A DNA stretch of 64,000 nt from Micromonospora gifhornensis (lineage in GTDB: Bacteria; Actinomycetota; Actinomycetes; Mycobacteriales; Micromonosporaceae): positions 45,231 through 109,230 of the forward strand of contig NZ_BOPA01000034.1 in assembly GCF_016863515.1 (NCBI RefSeq), read 5' to 3'. The notes beneath the pieces were generated by a model. The model ran no database searches. It worked only from the letters and a program-made list of their open reading frames with translations, and was not told the origin of the DNA. Positions within the stretch are counted from its first letter, which is position 1; the number at the start of each line of letters is the position of its first letter. The position numbers and the translations under genes are program-made. Positions 1 to 9,400 of the stretch are shown in pieces.

Positions 1-648
1 ACCGTGGCGCTTGTCGTGCCGGCGGAGTTCTCCTTCCCCGACAACTGGATCTACGTGCACGACCCGGACGTGAAGGCGGGCCGCATCCAGAACTTCGGCT
101 CCTGGTCGCCGTACCTGGTCAAGGACGGTCGTACCTGCCTCGGTCTGGAGTACTTCGTGTCGGTGGACGACGAGACCTGGCGTACGCCCGACGCCGACCT
201 GATCGTCGCCGCGACCCGGGAGTTGGAGACACTGGGACTGGTCCGGCCCGGGGTGGTCGAGGCCGGCTACGTGGTGCGGATGCCGAAGGCGTACCCGGTC
301 TACGACGAGCGCTATCAGCGCAACGTCGACGTGATCCGGCAGTGGCTGGCCCGCGAGGTGCCGAATGTGCACCCCGTCGGGCGCAACGGCATGCACCGCT
401 ACAACAACCAGGACCACTCGATGCTGACGGCGATGCTGACAGTCGAGAACATCGTGCGCGACGCCGGCCACGACGTCTGGTCGGTGAACGTGGAGCAGGA
501 CTACCACGAGGAGACCTCGCACGGCGACGGGCGGCACGGCACCGGCCGCGACGCGCCACTGATGCCGGCCCCGCCGCTGCCCGCCGCGACCACCCTCGCT
601 GTCGAGATCCCCGCGGACGTCAACCGCAACACGGGTGTGCCGCGCTGA
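1..648 (+). CDS. C-terminal part of FAD-dependent oxidoreductase (amine oxidase/UDP-galactopyranose mutase-like)
   Basis: The frame is open from the first base of the window and ends with TGA at 646-648, so the N-terminus, including the FAD-binding Rossmann motif, lies upstream. The conserved stretch around residues 125-150 (GRNGMHRYNNQDHSM, then TAMLTVENI) is typical of the C-terminal end of NAD(P)/FAD-dependent oxidoreductases that often sit beside glycosyltransferases in actinobacteria. This region normally contributes to the FAD-contacting C-terminal fold. The last 40 residues are Pro/Ala-rich and look like a flexible tail. Substrate cannot be inferred. An internal ATG at position 4 is in frame but is unlikely to be the true start. 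Confidence 0.75.
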   Translation, partial: TVALVVPAEFSFPDNWIYVHDPDVKAGRIQNFGSWSPYLVKDGRTCLGLEYFVSVDDETWRTPDADLIVAATRELETLGLVRPGVVEAGYVVRMPKAYPVYDERYQRNVDVIRQWLAREVPNVHPVGRNGMHRYNNQDHSMLTAMLTVENIVRDAGHDVWSVNVEQDYHEETSHGDGRHGTGRDAPLMPAPPLPAATTLAVEIPADVNRNTGVPR

Positions 649-660
649 CCTGAGGGGGCG

Positions 661-1875
661 TCAGGACACGCGCTCGGATCCCGCCGGGGCGTCGGAGGCC
701 TTCTCGTCGTGCCGGTGCGCTGTCGTGGCGCCGGAGCGGAGGCGTCGTTCGCCGACGGCCAGCACCGCAGCGACGACGCCGAGCAGGGCGCCGATCAGCA
801 CCGTGCTGCGTACGCCGTGGCCCGGCAGGGCGAGACCGCCGATCAGGGCGCCGGCGGTGATGCCGACGTTGACCGCGGCGGAGACGGTGGCGGCGGCCAG
901 GTCGGACCGCCCGGGCGCCACCTGGAGCACCAGGCCGCCGAGGGCGGCGGTGAACGCGGCGAAAGCGAGCCCGGCCACCGCGATCAGGCCGACGGCCACC
1001 GCCGGTCGGTGACCGAAGGTGTAGAGGGCGAGCAGTGCCCCCGACTGCAACGCGACGGTCGCGGCCAGCACCGACCACGGGCCACGGTCCACCACCGCGG
1101 CGACGGCGAGGATGCCGAGGACGCTGGCGATTCCCCGTACCAGCAGGATGGCCCCGATGGATGCGGCGGAGAAGCCGGCCACCTCGGTGACGAAGAGGGC
1201 GACATAGGTGTAGGCGGCGATGGCACCGGCGGTCGCGAGGACGGCCACCGCCACCAACAACCAGAAGCGGCGGGCGTCGGGCGTCGCGCCGCGAGCGGCA
1301 TGCCCCTGGTCGGGCCGCGTCGAGGGCAGCAGCGCGGCCACCGTGGCGAGCACGACCGCACCGAGCGCGGCGACCGCCAGGAACGAGATCCGCCAGCCGG
1401 CCCGTTCACCCAGCCAGGTTCCCGCGGGTACGCCGAGCGCCAGCGCGACGGTGCCGCCGGCGAAGACGACCGCGACGACCCGCCCGCGTAGTCGAGGTGG
1501 GAACAGTTCGGCCGCTGCCGGCACCACGACCGCCCAGAACAGCGCGTGCGTGGCGGCGGTGGCCATCCTGGCCGCCAGGAGCAGCGTGAGATCGTCCGCC
1601 ACCACCGTGATGGCGGTGCTGAGGACGAAGCCGGCCAGCAGGGCCGACAGCAGCCGTCGGCGGGGGACCGTGCGGACCAGCGCCGTCAACGGGACCGAGG
1701 CGACCATCACCACCGCGCCGTACGCGGTGACGAGCAGGCCGACCTGTGGCGGTGTGACGGCCAGGTCGGCGGCCATGGGCAGTAACAGTCCGATGGGCAG
1801 CGCCTCAGCGGTGGTGTAGAGGAACGTCCCCCCGGACAGGCCGATCAACGCTCCCACTGCCCGACTGCGCCTCAT
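661..1875 (-). CDS. MFS drug/metabolite exporter (DHA1-like, 12 TM)
   Basis: The 404-residue protein has twelve hydrophobic segments and is close to the usual length for a 12-TM major facilitator exporter. The loop PRLRGRVVAVVFAG near residue 135 and the GTWLGERAGWR segment match the motif A/C region of the drug:H+ antiporter-1 group that includes Cmx/CmlR chloramphenicol exporters. It probably exports a small hydrophobic compound across the cytoplasmic membrane. ATG at 1875 is preceded by a strong GGGGAGG ribosome site. The gene is divergent from the regulator at 1964, and that pairing suggests the regulator controls it. The substrate is unknown. Confidence 0.85.
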   Translation of the reverse strand: MRRSRAVGALIGLSGGTFLYTTAEALPIGLLLPMAADLAVTPPQVGLLVTAYGAVVMVASVPLTALVRTVPRRRLLSALLAGFVLSTAITVVADDLTLLLAARMATAATHALFWAVVVPAAAELFPPRLRGRVVAVVFAGGTVALALGVPAGTWLGERAGWRISFLAVAALGAVVLATVAALLPSTRPDQGHAARGATPDARRFWLLVAVAVLATAGAIAAYTYVALFVTEVAGFSAASIGAILLVRGIASVLGILAVAAVVDRGPWSVLAATVALQSGALLALYTFGHRPAVAVGLIAVAGLAFAAFTAALGGLVLQVAPGRSDLAAATVSAAVNVGITAGALIGGLALPGHGVRSTVLIGALLGVVAAVLAVGERRLRSGATTAHRHDEKASDAPAGSERVS

Positions 1876-1895
1876 CCGACCCTCCCCGTTGTTAC

Positions 1896-1918
1896 TTCCT
1901 AAACCTGTTATGGAGGAA
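1896..1918. promoter_or_regulatory. Candidate operator: TTCCT/AGGAA inverted repeat in divergent promoter region
   Basis: An AT-rich island between two divergent genes carries TTCCT (1896-1900) and AGGAA (1914-1918) as inverted arms, with partly matching flanks (TTAC on the left, ACTAA on the right). Such symmetry between an exporter and a regulator gene is a typical place for an operator. The assignment rests on position and symmetry alone. Confidence 0.3.
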
Positions 1919-1963
1919 ACTAAGCGCCGCTCGTCGATGGGTCAACTGGTAAAGTCGACTTCG

Positions 1964-2584
1964 ATGGAAACACCCGAGGACGTCACGCGGATGCGCCTGG
2001 TGGGCGGCAACCTCGCCCTGGACTTCGTCAACACCCGCTCCGGTCCACCTGCCGGAGCGCCGGACGACGACACCCTCACCGGCTACCCCGACCTGGTCGC
2101 CTGGGGCGGGTACGCGGGCGCGCTCACCCCGGCGCAGGCCGCAGCGCTACGCCGACGCTCTCGTGACGATCCGGACGGCGCAGAGGCCGCCTTCGGGCAG
2201 GCGCTGCGCATCCGCGACGACCTCGACCAGGTGTTCCGGGCACTGGCCACCGGCCGGGACCCGAGCGTGTCCGCGCTGGCCCGGCTGCGAGACGACGAAG
2301 CGGACGCGCTGCGCCACGCGCGACTCGAACGTGACCGCGCCTACGGGTGGACCTGGCACGCCGACGACACCCTCGCCCGGCCCTTGCGACCGGTCGTACA
2401 CGCGGCCGTCGGCCTGCTCACCGCGGGCCAACTGGGCCGGATCAAGGGCTGCGGCGGCTGCCGGTTCCTCTTCTATGACGAGAGCAAGAACCGCAGCCGC
2501 CGTTGGTGCAGCATGGACGACTGCGGCACCGCGGAGAAGATCCGCCGCTACGTCACCGCCCGCCGCAGTCGCGCCGCCCGGTGA
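1964..2584 (+). CDS. ABATE/CGNR zinc-finger domain regulator
   Basis: From ATG at 1964 the protein is about 206 residues. It begins with the MRLVGGNLALDFVNT block that marks the ABATE domain of CGNR-type putative stress-induced transcription regulators. The C-terminus holds the zinc-finger block: C-GG-C, then WCSMDDC, then a basic helix. The signature Cys-Gly-Asn-Arg is here CGTAEK, so the Asn and Arg are replaced. ATGs at 1910 and 1937 are also in frame; 1964 was chosen because family similarity starts there, but its ribosome site is weak. It is divergent from the MFS gene and is its likely local regulator. Confidence 0.75.
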   Translation: METPEDVTRMRLVGGNLALDFVNTRSGPPAGAPDDDTLTGYPDLVAWGGYAGALTPAQAAALRRRSRDDPDGAEAAFGQALRIRDDLDQVFRALATGRDPSVSALARLRDDEADALRHARLERDRAYGWTWHADDTLARPLRPVVHAAVGLLTAGQLGRIKGCGGCRFLFYDESKNRSRRWCSMDDCGTAEKIRRYVTARRSRAAR

Positions 2585-2616
2585 GATCGCCGACCGGTCG
2601 GCCGGTGATGCCCGCG

Positions 2617-3399
2617 TTACCGGGCTGACCCACTGGCCCGGCCGACCCGCTGGATGAGGGCCTCGACCCAGCGTTCGAAGCGGCCGTTGCCGCCGCCGAG
2701 CAGCCCGCTCAGCTCGTCGGCGGTCACCGCGCCCCGGGTGGCCAGCGAATCGACCAGGATGCGCAGCCGGCGGTTGTCGTCGTCGGCCGGCCCCTCGCTG
2801 AAACCGCCGGTGCCCAGGTGGCGCTGCACGTCCTGGAGGATGTCCATCATCTGCGGCAACGTCTCGACGATCTGCGACAGGCCGGCCTCACGTGGGCTGG
2901 TCGAGCCGCGCAACTCCTGAAGGGCGAGGGCGATCGATATCGGGGTGACGATGTCGTCGCCCTCGCCGAAGGCGTCGATGGCCCGACCGAGCTGCTTCTT
3001 GGCCTGGTGCACGCTGTCCAGGTCGGTGTGGTCGACGCTGATCACCCGCATGCCGTGCACGTCGAAGGGCAGCTGTTGGTCCTTCGCCAGCAACTGCACG
3101 AACGGCTTGCGCAGCGCGTGCCGGACGGCCAACTCGTAGAAGACGTTGGCATTCTGGTCGGTGAGGTCGGCGATGACCAGGTCGTTCAGGATGATCCGGT
3201 CGAGCACCTGCGAGGTGATCATGCCGGAGCGTTCGATCTCGTCGCCACGTACCGCGACGTAGCCGCGCTCCTCGACCACCGGGCGGATGACGTGATTGAG
3301 GATCTGGTCGCTGCGTTTGCGAGTGTCCGAGCCCTCCGGGCCGATCGGTGCGATCACGAAGCACTCACGGCTCGCCGGCCTGTCGTTACCCTCCCCCAT
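2617..3399 (-). CDS. TIR/nucleoside-deoxyribosyltransferase-like protein, third gene of the maturase operon
   Basis: From ATG at 3399 the protein has 260 residues. Residues 10-105 have the Rossmann-like pattern of the nucleoside 2-deoxyribosyltransferase/TIR-like superfamily: CFVIAPIG near the start, a strand ending IADLTDQNANVFYEL with the conserved Asp, Asn and Glu, and HALRKPFVQLL. The remainder is helical with no motif I recognise. It lies 35 nt downstream of the HExxH gene on the same strand, so it is probably co-transcribed with it and the radical SAM gene. Fxs-type RiPP systems commonly carry a TIR-like partner (FxsC); this protein may fill that place, but the family assignment is an inference. 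Enzymatic activity (base-sugar hydrolysis, NAD-type substrates) is untested. Confidence 0.65.
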   Translation of the reverse strand: MGEGNDRPASRECFVIAPIGPEGSDTRKRSDQILNHVIRPVVEERGYVAVRGDEIERSGMITSQVLDRIILNDLVIADLTDQNANVFYELAVRHALRKPFVQLLAKDQQLPFDVHGMRVISVDHTDLDSVHQAKKQLGRAIDAFGEGDDIVTPISIALALQELRGSTSPREAGLSQIVETLPQMMDILQDVQRHLGTGGFSEGPADDDNRRLRILVDSLATRGAVTADELSGLLGGGNGRFERWVEALIQRVGRASGSAR

Positions 3400-3434
3400 G
3401 GACACAGCGTAGTGGAGTTCAGCGATACGCGTTG

Positions 3435-4748
3435 TCAGCCGGTCGGTGCACGACGTCGGCCCCACCGCTCGCGATGTTCGGCGAGCAGCCGGTGGGCCCG
3501 CTGCGCGGCCGGCGGGCTGACCGGCTCCGCCACCCAATCGGCCAGCACGGCGGCCATCCCGTCGACCAGGTGCCGGCCCACCGGGGTCAGTCGCCGCTGC
3601 GCGGCCAGCGCCCGTACGGTGTCGTCGGCGGCCCGACTCCACCTGGCGAACTCGACCTCGGCGCGGTACCGGGCCGCACCGTCGACGCTCACCCGCACCT
3701 GCCGACGCCAGAAACCCGCCACCCCCAGATGGGCGTACACCCCGTGCAGCAGGCCCTCCAACGGCCGGGGGTCGGTGCGCCACGGCGCGTAGAACAGCTC
3801 TGGCGGGCCTGGTTCCACCAGGGCGAACATGTCGTTGAGCGCGGCCAGTTTGGCGTGCTGGATCTCGTGGGCCAGCACGACGGCGGCGGACGGGGCGTCC
3901 GGTGGCAGCGACATGGCCACCGCCCCGAAGGCGTGATGGAAGGTGCCGCTGCGGCTGCCGGCGCCGGGCGAGGGGACCGGCACCAGCGCGCGTAACGCGC
4001 CGGACAGTTCCTCGGCGACCGGTCGATGGTGCTCGACCAGCAGCCGCCACGCCTCGTCCAGGCGCGCCCGCCACGCGTCGGTCAACCCGCCGCCGATGCG
4101 GTGACCGGTGCCGATCCCCGGCACATGCCGCCAACTGCGGGTGTCCAGCAGCAGGGACAACCGCAGCCCGTGGTGGGCCAGATCCAGCCGGGGCACCGGC
4201 CGCCAGCACCTGTCGGTCGAGCCGGCACCGATCTCGACCCGCTCGCCCGCGCCGTACGCCCAGGCGTGTCCACGGCTGACCCGGATCCGGGCGCGGGTGG
4301 CGGCGTCCGGCAACGTCGCCGTGCCCAGGCCTGGCAGATCCAACCGGCCGGCCGCGCCGTCCGCGAGCGGCACGTCGAGGTCGGCCTCCATTCCCGCGCG
4401 TACGGCGGCGGTGGCCGCCACCGCCGCCAGCAGCCCGGGGTACGCCTGCGCCGCGCCGTCCCCGTCGAGCAGCGCCGCGGTGCCGAACGCCCAGGCGGCG
4501 ACCGGTGGATGCCCGAGTGCCGCGGCCCGCTGCTCGGGCCGCAGCCCGGCCAGCAGCCGATAGGCCGCCTCGATCGCGGCCCGGTCGGGATGCCCTCGCT
4601 CGCGCAGCAGCGCGATGATCGCCCGGACCAGCAGCATCGACTTGCTGTGCTGGGCGGCCCGCAACCGGGCCGCCGCGTCCGCGCCGCCGCGCCCGGCGGC
4701 CAACTCGTCGAGGACCGTCCGGGGCAGCCGATGCTCGCCGGGGATCAC
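3435..4748 (-). CDS. HExxH-motif RiPP maturation protein (aKG-HExxH-type peptide beta-hydroxylase-like)
   Basis: The 437-residue protein starts at GTG 4748, whose GTGA overlaps the TGA of the radical SAM gene, so translation is probably coupled. The diagnostic motif HEIQHAKLAALNDMFAL lies at residues 294-310, with HExxH at 294-298. This is the hallmark of the HEXXH domain found next to or fused to FxsB-type radical SAM enzymes. Members of the family have been described as 2-oxoglutarate/iron-dependent peptide beta-hydroxylases that use the HExxH histidines as iron ligands. Here it is a separate polypeptide. The likely substrate is the precursor at 6211-6402. A metalloprotease role is the alternative reading of the motif. 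Confidence 0.75.
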   Translation of the reverse strand: MIPGEHRLPRTVLDELAAGRGGADAAARLRAAQHSKSMLLVRAIIALLRERGHPDRAAIEAAYRLLAGLRPEQRAAALGHPPVAAWAFGTAALLDGDGAAQAYPGLLAAVAATAAVRAGMEADLDVPLADGAAGRLDLPGLGTATLPDAATRARIRVSRGHAWAYGAGERVEIGAGSTDRCWRPVPRLDLAHHGLRLSLLLDTRSWRHVPGIGTGHRIGGGLTDAWRARLDEAWRLLVEHHRPVAEELSGALRALVPVPSPGAGSRSGTFHHAFGAVAMSLPPDAPSAAVVLAHEIQHAKLAALNDMFALVEPGPPELFYAPWRTDPRPLEGLLHGVYAHLGVAGFWRRQVRVSVDGAARYRAEVEFARWSRAADDTVRALAAQRRLTPVGRHLVDGMAAVLADWVAEPVSPPAAQRAHRLLAEHRERWGRRRAPTG

Positions 4749-5944
4749 CGGGCCGCCCCGGACAGCACCGCGAGGTCCCGTCGAATCGTGCGCCCGATGT
4801 GGTCGATCAGGGCGTACAGGTCGGGGCAGTAGACCGACGGATTGTCGAAGCCGGTGTCGGCTCGCCAACGGTGGGTGCGCAACCCGCCGCCGCACACCTG
4901 ACGCAGCTCGCAGGCCTGGCAGGTGGCACAGAGGGTCGCCGCCCCGGCCTGCTGCGCGCGGACCGCCGGCAGGTCCAGCGCGTCGTCGAACTGGTCCCGC
5001 AGCACGTGCAGCCCGGTGCGGGCGGCACCGCTGTGCGCGGCGGCGAGCGTGTCGTCCATCTCGATGGCACCGTCGGTCTGCACCACCGCCACCGCGGCGG
5101 GGCTGGTGCCCACCCCGGCGAGTCGGGAGGTGCCACCGAGCAGCACCTGGATGATCTCGTCGAAGAGACGGATTCGTACCGGTGGCCCGTCCGCGTGGTA
5201 CCACTGCTCGAAGACCGTGATCAGCCAGTCCGCGTACGGGGTCGGGCGCGGCTGCGGAACCCGCCCGGGTGGGGGAGTGCTCCAGGTGCCGTGCGGCAGC
5301 AGGAAGTCCATCGTCGGTGGCCGGTGCGCCAGCAGGCTGCGGTACGTGGTCACCGGATCGTTGCGCAGGTCGACGGTGCACAGCAGACCGTTGAACAGGT
5401 GCGGATAGCCGGTGGTGAGCCGGCGGATCGCCGCCTCGACCCGGTCGTGGCTGCCGCGCCCGTCGTGCCCGCGCCGGTGCCGGTCGTGGGCGGCCTGGTC
5501 ACCGTCGAGACTGAGGCTGATTCGCACGTCGAGCCGGTCGAACAGCCGCAGGTACGCCTCGTCCAGCCGGGTGCCGTTGGTCTGCACCGTCATCCGGGTC
5601 GGCACCGGCGCGACGCCCTGTCGGATGGCCGACACGGCGCTCTCGATCCGCGCCGGCCCGGCCAGCAGCGGTTCGCCACCGTGCAGGATCACCGAGACGG
5701 TGTCGAGCCGGTGCGCGCGGGCATGTTCGCCGATGCGGCGCGCGGTCGCGTCGAGCACCCCGGGCGACATGATCCGGGGCAGATCCCGCCACCGCTGGTC
5801 GGCCATCGTGTAGACGTAGCAGTGGTCGCAGGCCAGGTCGCAGCGACTGTGCAACTTGAGCACGAACTGGTGGAAGGCCACCGGCGGGGCGCGGCGGACC
5901 GCCGAATCACCGGCTGGCCGGTGCCCGTCGACTGATTCGGGCAT
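4745..5944 (-). CDS. fxsB: FxsB-family radical SAM/SPASM cyclophane-forming peptide maturase
   Basis: The 399-residue enzyme carries the radical SAM cluster motif CxxxCxxC at Cys35, Cys39 and Cys42, the GGEP motif at 89-92 and an SLSLDGD strand near 145. The C-terminal SPASM-type region has Cys339, 342, 345, 351 and 373 for auxiliary Fe-S clusters, with the VCGGG signature. The FHQFVLKLHSRCDLAC opening is typical of FxsB-type maturases, which crosslink an aromatic ring to the beta carbon of a residue two positions on (three-residue cyclophane). It is divergent from the precursor and coupled to the HExxH gene through a GTGA overlap. The name fxsB is by family resemblance; the substrate motif here is unusual (see the precursor). 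Confidence 0.85.
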   Translation of the reverse strand: MPESVDGHRPAGDSAVRRAPPVAFHQFVLKLHSRCDLACDHCYVYTMADQRWRDLPRIMSPGVLDATARRIGEHARAHRLDTVSVILHGGEPLLAGPARIESAVSAIRQGVAPVPTRMTVQTNGTRLDEAYLRLFDRLDVRISLSLDGDQAAHDRHRRGHDGRGSHDRVEAAIRRLTTGYPHLFNGLLCTVDLRNDPVTTYRSLLAHRPPTMDFLLPHGTWSTPPPGRVPQPRPTPYADWLITVFEQWYHADGPPVRIRLFDEIIQVLLGGTSRLAGVGTSPAAVAVVQTDGAIEMDDTLAAAHSGAARTGLHVLRDQFDDALDLPAVRAQQAGAATLCATCQACELRQVCGGGLRTHRWRADTGFDNPSVYCPDLYALIDHIGRTIRRDLAVLSGAAR

Positions 5945-6210
5945 CAGAGGGCTCCAAAGCGGGCGGCGGCCGGAGGGCCGCCGTCGATGCCACCAGCATA
6001 CATCGATGGGCGGCGCTGGCCGGGTTGCCAGCGGATCGACGGACGGTGAAGGATGTCGTCCGAGACGGTCCGCCGCCGGCCTCGGGTGGCGCAGCGGTCA
6101 CCCCTGGTCTCGACGCCGTACCGTTATCATGGGCGTACGCAGCGGATCTGGCCAACGATCTATGTCCGGCTTCGAGGCGACACGATCATTGTGCGATACG
6201 CAGACAGGCG
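5945..6210. other. Divergent control region between radical SAM gene and precursor gene
   Basis: This 266-nt region separates the leftward maturase operon from the rightward precursor/TPR operon and must hold both promoters. Visible elements are an 8-bp hairpin (CGGCGGCC, loop GGAG, GGCCGCCG) at 5964-5983 in the leader of the radical SAM gene, and TATCAT at 6125-6130, a possible -10 box for the rightward genes with no clear -35. The precursor reading frame stays open back to an ATG at 6025, so a longer precursor cannot be excluded. Confidence 0.4.
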
Positions 6211-6402
6211 GTGATCGGGTTGGACACCGGGGAGGACGTGTTGCGCTCCGATCTGATCGATCTCACCGATGTGGACCTGGCCGCGCTGGAGGGCGTGCCC
6301 TCTCAGGTGCTGCTGGCCGCGCTGCATCGCCTGCAACGTCGCAGCGCCGCCGCAGGCGACCAGTACGCAGGCTGGAACAGTGCGATCGATGGCGACGACT
6401 GA
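6211..6402 (+). CDS. fxsA: FxSxx-COOH-like RiPP precursor with C-terminal WNS motif
   Basis: From GTG at 6211 the peptide is 63 residues. The leader contains DLIDLTDVDLAALEGVPSQ and a short helix, the acidic/Leu pattern usual in FxSxx-COOH precursors, and it ends in YAGWNSAIDGDD. In the family the C-terminus is F-x-S-x-x followed by stop. Here the aromatic is Trp (W-N-S) and four extra residues (DGDD) follow the expected end. The frame overlaps the downstream TPR gene by 14 nt, so the extension may come from the overlap. The GTG start is chosen for size and leader homology; the frame continues upstream to ATG 6025. Its position beside an FxsB homologue supports a role as that enzyme's substrate. 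Confidence 0.7.
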   Translation: MIGLDTGEDVLRSDLIDLTDVDLAALEGVPSQVLLAALHRLQRRSAAAGDQYAGWNSAIDGDD

Positions 6403-9400
6403 GCAGCAGGGCGGCCTGACCGCCGCCGTGGGCGCGGGGGAGCCGGCGGCCCACTGCACCATCGTGTCCTTCGTGTCGCCCACCAGCGGCAACTCCGGGC
6501 GCAGCAGCGCGGTGGCCAACATCGCCTGGATCCTGGCCTCGAACGGCAAGCGGGTCCTCGCGGTCGACTGGTGCACCAAGACCCCCCGGGTCTACGACTA
6601 CCTGCGTTCCTTCCGGGTCGACGCCCTCGTCAGCGCCGGGGTGCTCGGCGCGGAGCTGGCCGCGTTGACCAGTCCGCACCCGGACGCGCCGGCCCACCGC
6701 ACCTCGGCGCTGAGTGGCCCGTCCGCGCCGGAGCAGGGCCTCCTCTACCGGTACGCCATCCCCGGCACGAGCTTCGGTTTCGCCCTGGTCGGGGTGAGCC
6801 TGGAGGTCGACGGCCTGCCCAAGGTCGACCCGGTACAGACCCGGCTGCTGCTGCGTCGGGCCGGCTACGACTACGTCCTGATCGACACCCCGGTGGATCT
6901 CACCATGCCGGGGGTCAGCTACGCCGCCATGCTCAGCGACGTCGCGGTGGTCTCGATCCCGCCTCGCCGTCCCGCCGTGCAACAGGCCGCCGACCTCGCC
7001 GAGCAGTTGCATCGGCAGGCCACCGGCGGCATCCGCATCCTCGCCGCTCCCACCCTGCGCGACGTCAGCCAACCGTGGTACGGCGAGGCCCGCGACCCGG
7101 TCCGCAAGGCGTTCGCGAAGCTGCTCGACGAGTCCGGCAACGCACCGAACTCCTCCGTCGAGATCGTGGAGGTGCCCGAGCCGACCTACGACACCTACGA
7201 CGACGTGTTGGCGGTGCTGGCCGACAGCCCTGGCGACCAGAGCAGCCTGCTGTCGGCGTACGAACAGATGGCCTCCTGGATCAGCGGTGGCGCGGTGACC
7301 CGGGTGGCCGAGGTGCCCGAGCGGATCCGCCGCCGCTACCGCCGGGGTGTGTTGCTGGAACGGGCGGAGAGCGCGGACGAAATCCATGTGCTGTACGAGC
7401 CGCCCGAGCGGCCGTACGCCGACTGGATCGCAGGGCAGCTGCGACGGGCCGACGTCCACGTTCACCCGCACGCCCTGCGCGGTGGCGCCGCACCGACGTT
7501 CGAGGCGGACGCCACCGTGCTGGCCCTGCTCTCCCCAGGGGTGGTCAAAGCGCTCGGTGTCGGCCTGACGGCCGGGCCCGGCACCGACATCGAGGTGTTC
7601 GGGGTACTGACCGGCGGTCAGCCACCGAAGCAACTGGATCCCAGCCGGATCATCGACCTGCGCGAGGTCGACGCCGCCCGCGCCCAGCCTCTGCTGCTGA
7701 GCCAGTTGGGTCTCATCGCACCCACCCAACCCACCGGCGACCTGCGCTCGGCCCCGCGCTACCCGGCCGAGACAGAACGTCGTCTGCGCTCGAACCTGCC
7801 GACCCGCAACGGGTCCTTCGTCGGCCGCAGCGATTACCTGGAACGACTGCGCGACCAGCTGACCAACGGCGGCGGACCGGTGACTCTCAGTGGCGGGGCC
7901 GGCGTCGGCAAGAGCGAGATCGCCCGGGAGTTCGCCCACCGCTTCGCCTACGACTACGACGTGGTCTGGTGGATACCGGCACAGGACCGGGAGACGGTGC
8001 AGACAGCCCTGGGCGAGCTGGCTCAGGAGATCAACGTGGTGGACAGCGTCGGTGCGGCGGAGGCGGCCGTGGCCGCCCTGTCGGAGCCGAGGAGCACCAT
8101 CGCCCGCTGGCTGTTGATCTACGACAACGCCGACGACGCCGAGGTGCTGGCCGGCCTGCTGCCCCGCCCCGGCACCGGGCACATCCTGTTCACCTCCCGC
8201 GACGACGGCTCCTCGAACCTGCCCTCCCCACTGGAAGTGGCGGCGTTCAGCGGCGACGAGAGCGTCACCATGCTGCGCCGCATGCTCGGCATCAGCTCTG
8301 CCGACGCCCGGTCCATCGCTGCTGCGGTCGACCACCTGCCGTTGGCCCTGCGGCTGGCCACCGCCTGGATCCGGGAGCGCACCCGGACGCTGGAACGCGA
8401 GGGCGTACCCAACCTGGTGGCGGTCAGCCGGTCCGTCGAGGAACTGCTGTCCAGCCTGCGCCAACCGGGGGTGGAGGAGCCGACCGAACGCATCCCCGGA
8501 TCGCGTACCTCCACGGTCGCCCGGGTGCTGGACAACACCCTGGCCACCCTGCGGGACACCGAGTTCGGGGCGTTGGCCATCCGGGTGGCCGAGATCGCCG
8601 CGTTCCTCTCCCCGGAGGGCATCGGCCTACCACTGCTGCGCTCGACGCCGATGCTGGTCCAACTCGCCGCGGCAGCCGACACCGATCCGGAGGAGTTGCT
8701 GCTCGCCGCCGGAGAGATCGACCTGGTGCTGGCCGTGGGCGCGCGCTTCGCCCTGTTCGACATCGACTGGGGGCGGGGTGCGGCGCTGCGGATGCACCGG
8801 GCCATCCAGTTCCTGATCCGTGAGTCGATACCCGAGCCGCAGCGGAGCGAACGACACCGTCAGGTCCTGCACGGACTGGCCGGCTACGCGCCGTCGGACC
8901 CGGAGGCCGACGACCGCCGCTACCTGCCGATCTTCGAGGAGCTGCAGCGTCATCTCGTGCCGTCCGGGGCATTGACCGCCGACGACGCCCGGGTGCGACA
9001 CTGGGTGGTCAAACAGGTCCGTTACCTGTTCTACTTCGGCGACAGTGACGCCTGGCAGTCCGCGGTACGCCTGGCGCAGCAGGCCTGTGACCAGTGGGCG
9101 GCCGGCGGTGACTTCGACCAGCTCACCATGCGCCTGTTCGTGCAGACCGCGAACCTGCACCGGGTGCTGGGCCGGCCGCAGGAGGCGCTGCGCCTCGACG
9201 AACAGGTGCTCAGCGAGCAACGCCGCCGCTACGGGCTGCGGCACTTCCGGACCCTCATCGCGGGCCGGGGCAGGGGCGGTGACCTGCGTGGCCTCGGCCG
9301 ATTCGAGGACGCCCTGGTGGAGGACCAGGCCACCCTCGCCGGCTACCACGAAGTGCTCGGCGGCGACCATCCGAACACCCGGATGGCGATCAACAACCTC

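Noticed and set aside
3400..4209. Extension of the TIR-like gene to a 530-residue protein
   Set aside because: Residues before ATG 3399 are an antisense-like reading of the HExxH gene region; domain similarity starts at 3399.
6263..8464. Long leftward frame opposite the TPR/NB-ARC gene
   Set aside because: Composition (Gly, Gln, Arg, His-rich) and lack of motifs mark it as antisense of a GC-rich gene.
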